Shown here: positions 1 through 5,427 of the stretch, piece after piece
Position numbering within the stretch: position 1 is the first letter of the stretch
How the letters are laid out: each line of letters opens with the position of its first letter
From: RGIG3102 sp964507095
GTDB lineage: Bacteria > Bacillota > Clostridia > Oscillospirales > Ruminococcaceae
Assembly (NCBI GenBank): GCA_964507095.1
Contig: CAZDOS010000049.1
Span: 1-12,378, forward strand
DNA length: 12,378 nucleotides
Direction of reading: 5' to 3'
Made by a program: the position numbers and the translations under genes
Notes under the pieces: model-generated
Told to the model about the DNA's origin: nothing
Database searches by the model: none
Seen by the model: the letters and a program-made list of their open reading frames with translations, nothing else

Positions 1-8
1 TCGGGCAC

Positions 9-38
9 AAAAAAGCCGCCTACCTTTCGATAGGCGAC
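9..38 (-). terminator. Rho-independent terminator for the PLP-enzyme gene
   Basis: On the minus strand a 10-bp stem (two G-U pairs) closes on a GAAA tetraloop at 15-38 and is followed directly by six T (A9-A14 on the plus strand). It lies about 57 bp past the stop codon at 95 and is the natural end of that transcript. A second hairpin lies between it and the gene. Confidence 0.88.
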
Positions 39-54
39 TTTGTCTTCAGTCTGA

Positions 55-84
55 GACCGAGCCTTGGCTCGGTCTTCTTTTTGT
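55..84 (+). terminator. Rho-independent terminator reading rightwards
   Basis: GACCGAGCC and GGCTCGGTC (55-63 and 66-74) form a perfect stem. On the plus strand it is followed by TTCTTTTTG; on the minus strand no T-run follows. It therefore best fits a plus-strand gene that ends left of the window, convergent with the gene at 95-1138. In minus-strand RNA it would still fold as an extra stem-loop before the terminator at 9-38. Confidence 0.7.
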
Positions 85-94
85 CTCTTATGAA

Positions 95-1138
95 TTACAG
101 CTGCGTAATCGTGCAGTTTGCGTACAGCTGCTCCTGCATGTCATCAAGATGCTCCTTTGTCCAGAGAGCCATTGCGCCGCCCGTGTGTATGAACATTGCG
201 CTCTCGCCCTCCTTGACGAACTTGCCGTCCTTGACAAGGTCTATGAAGCCTCTGAATGCCTTTCCCGTATATGTAGGGTCGAGCATGATGCCCTCGGTCT
301 TTCCAAGCAGCATGATCGTTTCTCTCGTTACAGGATCCGGCTTGTTGTACATCTCACCGGAATATGGCCGATCATCAGGGCCGTATGCGATCTTAACATC
401 ATCCAATGTTATCTCGATTCCCAGATCCAGAGCCTTGGAGAGGTTGTTAGTAAACGTTACAACGTTTGCCTCCTGCCTGCCCTTCGGTGATGGTGCCACA
501 GGAACAGCCACAACGTCAAACGGAGCCTTAAAGTACTTGATACCGGCTATCAGTCCGCCGAAAGTACCCATTGAACCGACCGTACATACGAGATGGTCGA
601 TCTTTATGCCCATCTCCTTGATCTGATCCATGATCTCCTTGACAGCCATCACATATCCGGCTGCGCCAACAGGGTTTGAACCGCCGCCAGGGATCACATA
701 TACCTTGTCTCCCTGCTCCTCGTACTTCTTGATGACCTTTTCAGTCACATCCTTGATGTCCGCAGGATTCTTAACAAGGTAGATGTCCGTTCCCATTATT
801 GCGTCAAGCGTGAGATTTCCCGAGAGATATCCTGTCTCTTCGCCTGAAAGGATAAGGATAGGCTTAAGTCCATACTTGATGGCTGCGCCGACTGCCGTTC
901 TTCCGTGGTTGGTCTGAGGACCGCCATAGGTGATCATAGCAGTGCATCCCTGATCCAACGCTTCCCGGATCAGATACTCGAGCTTCCTGGTCTTGTTTCC
1001 GCCGAATGCAGGTCCTGTCATATCGTCTCTCTTGATATACAGATCGCCTGTTCCAAGCACCTTTTCGAGGTTATTCATCTTCTCGATCGGGGTAGGATAA
1101 TAACCCAGCTGAACCTTCTTAAGATCATTGATTCCCAT
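95..1138 (-). CDS. PLP-dependent enzyme, D-cysteine desulfhydrase / ACC deaminase family
   Basis: The 347-residue protein is a fold-type II pyridoxal-phosphate enzyme, the usual size for D-cysteine desulfhydrase and 1-aminocyclopropane-1-carboxylate deaminase. Visible landmarks, numbered from the ATG at 1138, are the IKRDD segment (35-39), the PLP lysine K49 in FGGNKTRK, YGGPQTNHGR (71-80) contacting the substrate carboxylate, the phosphate-binding loop GSMGTFGG (188-195), DPTYTGKA (287-294) and the C-terminal FIHTGGAMALW (316-326). The likely reaction is elimination or deamination of a small D-amino acid, in the cytoplasm; the exact substrate cannot be read from sequence. Two family positions differ: Thr76 where ACC deaminases have Ser, and GSMGT rather than GSGGT. 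The reading frame stays open to 1399, but AAAGGA at 1153-1148 sits 9 nt before ATG 1138 and abuts ATG 1147, so 1138 is chosen. It is a single gene, divergent from the lipid kinase. Confidence 0.88.
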   Translation of the reverse strand: MGINDLKKVQLGYYPTPIEKMNNLEKVLGTGDLYIKRDDMTGPAFGGNKTRKLEYLIREALDQGCTAMITYGGPQTNHGRTAVGAAIKYGLKPILILSGEETGYLSGNLTLDAIMGTDIYLVKNPADIKDVTEKVIKKYEEQGDKVYVIPGGGSNPVGAAGYVMAVKEIMDQIKEMGIKIDHLVCTVGSMGTFGGLIAGIKYFKAPFDVVAVPVAPSPKGRQEANVVTFTNNLSKALDLGIEITLDDVKIAYGPDDRPYSGEMYNKPDPVTRETIMLLGKTEGIMLDPTYTGKAFRGFIDLVKDGKFVKEGESAMFIHTGGAMALWTKEHLDDMQEQLYANCTITQL

Positions 1139-1147
1139 GATTTTCAT

Positions 1148-1153
1148 TCCTTT
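1148..1153 (-). promoter_or_regulatory. Ribosome binding site that decides the start at 1138
   Basis: Minus-strand AAAGGA ends 9 nt before ATG 1138. The alternative ATG at 1147 directly abuts it, too close for initiation. Longer starts up to 1399 would cross the divergent promoter region and into the neighbouring gene. Confidence 0.65.
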
Positions 1154-1202
1154 CTTAAAATATGTCTTGCCGCGCATGACAATGCACCGGCCTTCTGGTT
1201 TT

Positions 1203-1231
1203 AGTTTATCAAACATACGTCTTTTACGCAA
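1203..1231 (-). promoter_or_regulatory. Candidate sigma-A promoter for the PLP-enzyme gene
   Basis: Minus-strand TTGCGT (1231-1226), a 17-bp spacer and TAAACT (1208-1203). The predicted transcript starts near 1197 and leaves a leader of about 59 nt before ATG 1138. Neither box is a perfect match, so this is a reasonable but not unique choice. Confidence 0.5.
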
Positions 1232-1261
1232 TTTGCTTTTGCTACATATTCTTACATTTTT

Positions 1262-1294
1262 TTTGTATACTCTGTCTTTTGTTTGCATACTATG
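1262..1294. repeat. Two similar 13-bp direct repeats in the divergent promoter region
   Basis: TTTGTATACTCTG (1262-1274) and TTTGCATACTATG (1282-1294) match at 11 of 13 bases and are 20 bp apart, close to two helical turns. The right copy covers the -35 region of the lipid-kinase promoter and contains the palindrome GCATACTATGC (1285-1295); the left copy contains the palindrome GTATAC. The placement suits a repressor or activator operator, but no regulator is present in the window. Confidence 0.4.
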
Positions 1295-1311
1295 CGTGAT
1301 TGGGGTAAAAT
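1283..1311 (+). promoter_or_regulatory. Candidate sigma-A promoter for the lipid kinase
   Basis: TTGCAT (1283-1288), a 17-bp spacer and TAAAAT (1306-1311). The transcript would start near 1318, giving a short leader that contains AAGGAGG at 1327-1333, 4 nt before ATG 1338. The PPIase promoter has the same -35 hexamer and spacing. Confidence 0.55.
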
Positions 1312-1337
1312 AAAGAGCGGAAACAGAAGGAGGCATC

Positions 1338-2243
1338 ATGAGATATATCTTTATACTTAATCCGGCTGCAGGAAAGAACAAAGCAGCACTTTCATACATA
1401 CCCAGGATCCAGAAGTATTTCGAGGATAGCGGACAGAGCTATGAGATCCATATTTCAGCCAGCGGAGATGACATTACTCAGTATGTCCGAAATCTTCCTG
1501 ATTCAGAATCCTACAGGGTCTTTGCCTTCGGCGGGGACGGAACCTTGAGCAATGTGGTTAACGGATGTGTTTACAGGGACAACATTGAAGTCGGAGTCTT
1601 CCCCATGGGGACCGGAAATGACTTCATAAAGGCTTTTGATGTTGACAAAGATCTCTTTTTGGATCTGAAGGCCCAGATAAACGGTACTTCCAGACCGGTC
1701 GATCTCATCAGATACGGTGATAAGTACTGCATAAATATGTGCAACATGGGTTTTGACGCGCGCGTTGCCATTGACATGCCTAATTTCAAGAAGATTCCTC
1801 TAGTCTCCAACAAAGCCGCTTACAACCTCGCACTTGTAAAACACCTGACCAGGAAGCTTTCACGATACATCGAAGTTACTGCTGACGGTAATCCGATCTA
1901 TTCAGGCGAAGCAGTCTTCTGCTGTGCGGGAAACGGAGTTTCCGCGGGAGGGGGATTCTTTATGACTCCAAAGGCAGTCGTCGATGACGGACTGATAGAT
2001 GTCTGCATAGTAAGGCAGCCTTCCTATCTGAAGCTTCTGAAATTCATGAGCGCCATCCAGTCCGGAAAACATGTGGAGGATCCCGTTACGAAGGATTACG
2101 TGACATATGTCAAGTGTTCTTCATTCTCTATAAAGGCAAAAGAAAGCCTCGCCCTTGTAAATGACGGAGACGGAGAATACATCACTCAGATGGACTTTGA
2201 CATTGCTCCTCTTGCCGCAAGGTTCATTATTCCGGCACCTTAA
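1338..2243 (+). CDS. Diacylglycerol kinase family lipid kinase (YegS/DgkB-like)
   Basis: The protein has 301 residues, typical of soluble bacterial DAGK-catalytic-domain kinases, which phosphorylate diacylglycerol or related lipids using ATP at the inner face of the membrane. Motifs run in the expected order: NPAAGK at 8-13, the nucleotide-binding GGDGT at 65-69, FPMGTGNDF at 88-96, MGFDA at 137-141, a GGGFFMTPKAVVDDGLIDV block at 204-222 and the DGE catalytic signature at 278-280. No transmembrane segment is seen, so it should be a peripheral membrane enzyme. Start ATG 1338 has a strong AAGGAGG 4 nt upstream. It is transcribed alone, divergent from the PLP enzyme and convergent with the peptidase homologue. 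DgkB and YegS-type members recycle phospholipid intermediates, but the substrate here (diacylglycerol, phosphatidylglycerol or undecaprenol) cannot be decided. Confidence 0.92.
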   Translation: MRYIFILNPAAGKNKAALSYIPRIQKYFEDSGQSYEIHISASGDDITQYVRNLPDSESYRVFAFGGDGTLSNVVNGCVYRDNIEVGVFPMGTGNDFIKAFDVDKDLFLDLKAQINGTSRPVDLIRYGDKYCINMCNMGFDARVAIDMPNFKKIPLVSNKAAYNLALVKHLTRKLSRYIEVTADGNPIYSGEAVFCCAGNGVSAGGGFFMTPKAVVDDGLIDVCIVRQPSYLKLLKFMSAIQSGKHVEDPVTKDYVTYVKCSSFSIKAKESLALVNDGDGEYITQMDFDIAPLAARFIIPAP

Positions 2244-2330
2244 CCATGATTTCGCTCTTGGTGCATGCGACTACTCTTTGAGCGGTCACGGAATCCTGTC
2301 AGAGATATCTGTGATAATCAGTCAACAACA

Positions 2331-2380
2331 AACACGCCGTACAAGGGCAATCCGCTCCTGAAACGGCGTGTTTTCATATC
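2331..2380. terminator. Probable bidirectional terminator between convergent genes
   Basis: AACACGCCG (2331-2339) pairs with CGGCGTGTT (2364-2372) in a perfect 9-bp stem over a 24-nt loop that can pair internally (AGG/CCT). TTTTCATATC follows on the plus strand and a T/G-rich tract on the minus strand. It lies between the lipid kinase stop (2243) and the peptidase-homologue stop (2387). The rest of the gap, 2244-2330, shows nothing recognisable. Confidence 0.72.
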
Positions 2381-2386
2381 TGTCTT

Positions 2387-4177
2387 TTATCTGTTTACAA
2401 ATCTGTCGATTGCTTGGATCAGATTGTCGACAGCCAGCAGTATCTCCTGAGATCCGACTGTCCGGCAAGCAGGTTTCAGTTCCCTCTCAAGCCTGTTTCT
2501 GACTCTGGAGTATTCTCCTCCTTCAGCATCTCTGAATATGTCAGACACCAGAGACAGAAGTCCGTCCCTTGTGTCAGGAGAAATGATTATCCTGTCTTCA
2601 CTGACGGTCTCTTTCTTATCTCCCGGCATCGGCATGAGAACAGGCAGTATCTTGTCAGGCGTCTCGGATGCCGCTTTCCTGATCCGTATGTTGAGATCCG
2701 ACCATGCAATGTCATAGACTATGGAATCCGTCTCCATCAGGCATCCCACGACCTGTGTCCAGGCGTGCACCTCGTCTCTGAACTTCTTTTCTCCGAAGTA
2801 CTTCATTCCGGAGAACGTCTGAGTGTGTGCTCCAGGCCAGTTGCCTGCTTCGCCTATCACGCATTTGCCAAGCCTGTGCACGGATGCCTGTACGGCTCTT
2901 ACAAGGCCTTTGTACTTCCCGTGAATCCCCGGTCTTCCGTCTATCTTGATATCCGCTCTCTCAAGACCGGAATCAATCGCGGCAGCAATGAGGATCCTCG
3001 AACAGAAATCATTGTCATCGGCTTTCATGAAGCTGTACTCCGGCCTTCCGGTCGGTATCATATCATTAGCCGTATAATCTTCTGCCGCCTCCATCTCTCC
3101 CATGTGTTCCAATCCTACGGTGACTGTGACTTTTTCCCGCAGTTCTGGGAAGACCTGGTATGGATCATGCCGGAAATTCCCGTTTTCGAACCCTTCGATA
3201 AAGTGCCTCGAATCTATGCAGAACAAAAGTGTCTTCTGCCTTTCCTTAACAGGTATCCTTGAAAAGTATCTTGCAATTCCCAGTGAGCCCAGGGCTCCGT
3301 TATCCTGAGTGAGCGACATCGCATCCACATGGATATTAACAGACACATACTCATCGCTTGGATCACCGTATCTTGCACCCGGCAGGAAGCATACAAAATT
3401 CCAAGCGTCACTCGGAAAGAACCTGCTTACAAGGGTCAGCTTTGCTGTCTCATTCCTCTTTGCAGCTTCCAGGACCGTCTCGGCAGTCACTCTGTCAACG
3501 ACCAGAGAGGGGATATTATGACGCCTCTGGCGGTCATACAGTCCCTTGAGCGTTCCGTATGTCAGTCTTGAACAGATCACCAACCCGTCTGCTCCGCCTG
3601 CCCTGGCTATATTCAGCAGCTCTCCCCACTGGAAGAAGCTCCACCTGGTATTCCATGAGTTGTTGACTTCGGGATCAACTATCTCCAGCATTGGGGCAGG
3701 AATCTCAGGACCCGATCTGTAATTCGTATCTGTTACCACATAGCTTGCGAGAAATGAATCATCAAACGGTTTTTCAGGATATCCCCTTTCTTCCAGTACA
3801 ACGATCTTTCCGCTGAACCGACCACCCTCCGGCAATCCCTTTTTGATGTCGTAGTAAACGAGCGGTGCAGTAAGTCCCTTTTCTCCTGTCGAAGGAGACA
3901 GCATTACGAATGTCCCTACCGGAACTTTTCTTCCGGATATCTCCAGACCTATGGCGCCGCTGTCATGATCCGGCCAGTCGTCAACTCTGTATGTTTCATG
4001 TTCCCAATGATGCTCCATGAAATCAACGCAGCCGAATTCCTCGAATTTCGACTTGAGCCAGTTCATGAACACATCGAAGCTTTCATATCCGGGATAGATC
4101 GGTCCGAGCTTTGCCTTGTATTCATGCCAGAGCTTTCCTTCCTTCGCAGTCATCAGGTATTCCGGTATTACTTTCAT
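2387..4177 (-). CDS. PA-domain / M28-like peptidase homologue with an atypical metal site
   Basis: The 596-residue protein has no signal peptide or membrane helix, so it should be cytoplasmic. Positions below count from the upstream in-frame GTG at 4192; subtract 5 for the chosen ATG. Residues about 100-260 resemble a protease-associated insert. The core, about 280-485, resembles M28 aminopeptidases: NIHVDAMSLTQDNGALGS (286-303) supplies His288, Asp290 and Asp297; LEHMGEM (361-367) stands where M28 has LDMIG; GAHTQTF (454-460) gives a late His456. The usual adjacent Glu-Glu pair (catalytic base plus zinc ligand) is absent, with IDSRHFIEG (326-334) in its place. The last 115 residues are charged, probably helical and unassigned. 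It may be a divergent aminopeptidase or a non-catalytic relative. Start: GGAGG at 4190-4186 is 8 nt before ATG 4177, whereas the GTG lies inside that site. The gene is monocistronic with its own promoter. Confidence 0.72.
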   Translation of the reverse strand: MKVIPEYLMTAKEGKLWHEYKAKLGPIYPGYESFDVFMNWLKSKFEEFGCVDFMEHHWEHETYRVDDWPDHDSGAIGLEISGRKVPVGTFVMLSPSTGEKGLTAPLVYYDIKKGLPEGGRFSGKIVVLEERGYPEKPFDDSFLASYVVTDTNYRSGPEIPAPMLEIVDPEVNNSWNTRWSFFQWGELLNIARAGGADGLVICSRLTYGTLKGLYDRQRRHNIPSLVVDRVTAETVLEAAKRNETAKLTLVSRFFPSDAWNFVCFLPGARYGDPSDEYVSVNIHVDAMSLTQDNGALGSLGIARYFSRIPVKERQKTLLFCIDSRHFIEGFENGNFRHDPYQVFPELREKVTVTVGLEHMGEMEAAEDYTANDMIPTGRPEYSFMKADDNDFCSRILIAAAIDSGLERADIKIDGRPGIHGKYKGLVRAVQASVHRLGKCVIGEAGNWPGAHTQTFSGMKYFGEKKFRDEVHAWTQVVGCLMETDSIVYDIAWSDLNIRIRKAASETPDKILPVLMPMPGDKKETVSEDRIIISPDTRDGLLSLVSDIFRDAEGGEYSRVRNRLERELKPACRTVGSQEILLAVDNLIQAIDRFVNR

Positions 4178-4185
4178 ATATTGAC

Positions 4186-4190
4186 CCTCC
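4186..4190 (-). promoter_or_regulatory. Ribosome binding site that decides the start at 4177
   Basis: Minus-strand GGAGG at 4190-4186 precedes ATG 4177 by 8 nt. The in-frame GTG at 4192-4190 overlaps this site and cannot be the start. Confidence 0.8.
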
Positions 4191-4255
4191 ACTCACGATC
4201 TGTCGATGCCCACGATCCTGACATCCGTATCGTTCTCGTCATGCTTTATGTTTTT

Positions 4256-4285
4256 ATTATACCAATATGGGGCCGCTTAAAGCAA
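4256..4285 (-). promoter_or_regulatory. Sigma-A promoter for the M28-like gene
   Basis: Minus-strand TATAAT (4261-4256) is a perfect -10 preceded by TGG, an extended -10. TTGCTT (4285-4280) lies 18 bp upstream and overlaps the T-rich tail of the preceding terminator. The leader would be about 70 nt and contains the heptamer GATCGTG twice (4217-4211 and 4200-4194). Confidence 0.68.
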
Positions 4286-4317
4286 ACGGCAGACTGCTAT
4301 ATATCTGCAGTCTGCCG
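4280..4317 (-). terminator. Terminator of the ftsK operon
   Basis: CGGCAGACTGC (4287-4297) and GCAGTCTGCCG (4307-4317) form a perfect 11-bp stem with a 9-nt A/T loop. On the minus strand it is followed by TTTGCTTTAAG, a short, interrupted T-run. It begins 11 nt after the DUF3006 stop codon. Confidence 0.85.
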
Positions 4318-4327
4318 GATAATATCA

Positions 4328-4537
4328 TTATTTCAGTGTCTGCGCCAGGAGGTAATTATCCTTTTTGGCTCTTTCCGTTTTTTCTCTGTCGACAGCGAAC
4401 CTTCCGCCTGTACTCACCAGAATGTCATCGACATCGACCTGTCCGTCAATAATATTTCTTCCTATCCTGATCAGTGAGCCCGACCGGAACTCCGCAAGAA
4501 CGCTGTCCTGCCTCACTTCAAGGACTGAATACATCAT
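4328..4537 (-). CDS. DUF3006 domain protein
   Basis: A 69-residue soluble protein. The central pattern VDVDDIL (34-40), then GRFAVDREKTERAKK (45-59), fits the DUF3006 family: a small predicted beta-rich domain with a conserved Gly-Asp or Asp-Asp turn, an Asp before the Glu-Lys-Thr helix start and a basic tail. The biochemical role of DUF3006 is unknown. In Bacillota such genes are commonly found beside ComEC-like metallo-beta-lactamase hydrolases, as here. Its ATG shares one base with the upstream TGA (TGATG), and GGAGG at 4549-4545 lies 7 nt before it inside the previous gene, so translation is probably coupled. A second ATG follows immediately at 4534. It is the last gene of the operon. Confidence 0.82.
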   Translation of the reverse strand: MMYSVLEVRQDSVLAEFRSGSLIRIGRNIIDGQVDVDDILVSTGGRFAVDREKTERAKKDNYLLAQTLK

Positions 4538-5427
4538 CAGTGCACCTCCTTCAGAAGCCTGTCTTCCTTAAGCGAATACACGACATTACCATACTCGTAA
4601 GTCACAAGATAGCTGCAGTTCATGCCTATCAGATCCCTGGTCACTGATGGATGAGGATGATGAAATTCATTATCTTTGCCGCAGGAGAACACTGTCATCT
4701 TCGGTCTTATCTTTTTCAGAAATTCATGACCGTTGGATTCAGACGATCCGTGATGGCCTGAATCATACAGACTGACATTCTTCGGAACAAGGTCAAGATT
4801 CATAAGCTCCACATCGACGCCGGCGTCCCCTGTGTCAAGATACACGGCATCCCCCAGCGTGAAGGTCGTAATGATAGAAGTGTCATTTGCGGTACCGCCG
4901 TTGTACGTCTCATTTATGATCTTTATCTCTCCGTCTCCGAGAGAGTATGTATCGCCCATGTGTGCAAACTTTATCTCATACTGTCCCTTGTTCCGATTTT
5001 CCAGAAGGAGCCTGTAGAAGGAGCTTGTCGGTGTGTTCTCTTCCGAGAGCCGGGGAATCACTATGGTATCCACTCCGAAAGTCTTCATTATGTCAAGGAC
5101 ATCAGAAGTGTGATCATAATGAAAGTGCGTAAGGATCAGTATCTTGATCCTGCCCACTCCTCTTTCAGACAGATAGCTCACGATGTCGGTGGAGCCTCCG
5201 TCGGCATGTCCCGCATCGATCAGAGCATATTCACCCTTGCTTTCAATTACGGTGCAAGAAGCCTGTCCCACGTCCAGTATCGTGACGGTGCCGTCATATG
5301 AAACATCTGTCGGCTGACCTTCTTTTGAAGGTATCATGCCCTGCCTGTAAAGCAAATATACGGCCGCTGCTCCTATAAAGAGGAGCAGCAACGCTATCGC
5401 TACTGCTCTTTTGCTCTTCATGATCAT
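4537..5427 (-). CDS. Membrane-anchored MBL-fold hydrolase, ComEC C-terminal-like
   Basis: The 296-residue protein has a basic start, one hydrophobic helix at about 8-27 and then a metallo-beta-lactamase domain, so the catalytic part should face the outside of the cell. Metal-site motifs are complete: THFHYDHTSD (100-109; His101, His103, Asp105, His106), DTGDAG (198-203), SGHHGSSES (223-231) and HHPHPS (256-261), with NDTSI at 181-185 as in the ComEC hydrolase domain. It lacks the ComEC channel domain, so it is a stand-alone relative, probably a nuclease or phosphodiesterase; its substrate is unknown. Its ATG overlaps the ftsK stop (ATGA). A second ATG at 5421 has the better-spaced AGGGTGA upstream and would remove only two residues. 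Overlaps on both sides indicate coupled expression with ftsK and the DUF3006 gene. Confidence 0.87.
   Translation of the reverse strand: MIMKSKRAVAIALLLLFIGAAAVYLLYRQGMIPSKEGQPTDVSYDGTVTILDVGQASCTVIESKGEYALIDAGHADGGSTDIVSYLSERGVGRIKILILTHFHYDHTSDVLDIMKTFGVDTIVIPRLSEENTPTSSFYRLLLENRNKGQYEIKFAHMGDTYSLGDGEIKIINETYNGGTANDTSIITTFTLGDAVYLDTGDAGVDVELMNLDLVPKNVSLYDSGHHGSSESNGHEFLKKIRPKMTVFSCGKDNEFHHPHPSVTRDLIGMNCSYLVTYEYGNVVYSLKEDRLLKEVH

Noticed and set aside
1139..1399. Upstream extension of the PLP-enzyme frame to give a 434-residue protein
   Set aside because: The added residues have no family similarity, cross the divergent promoter region and overlap the start of the lipid kinase; a ribosome binding site fits ATG 1138.
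2414..3262. A 282-codon open frame on the plus strand inside the M28-like gene
   Set aside because: It is antisense to a gene with recognisable domains, its translation shows no domain, and it lacks a convincing ribosome binding site.
3965..4477. A 170-codon plus-strand open frame over 4193-4327
   Set aside because: It spans the 5' end of the M28-like gene, its promoter, a terminator and the DUF3006 gene in antisense; no similarity or start signal is seen.
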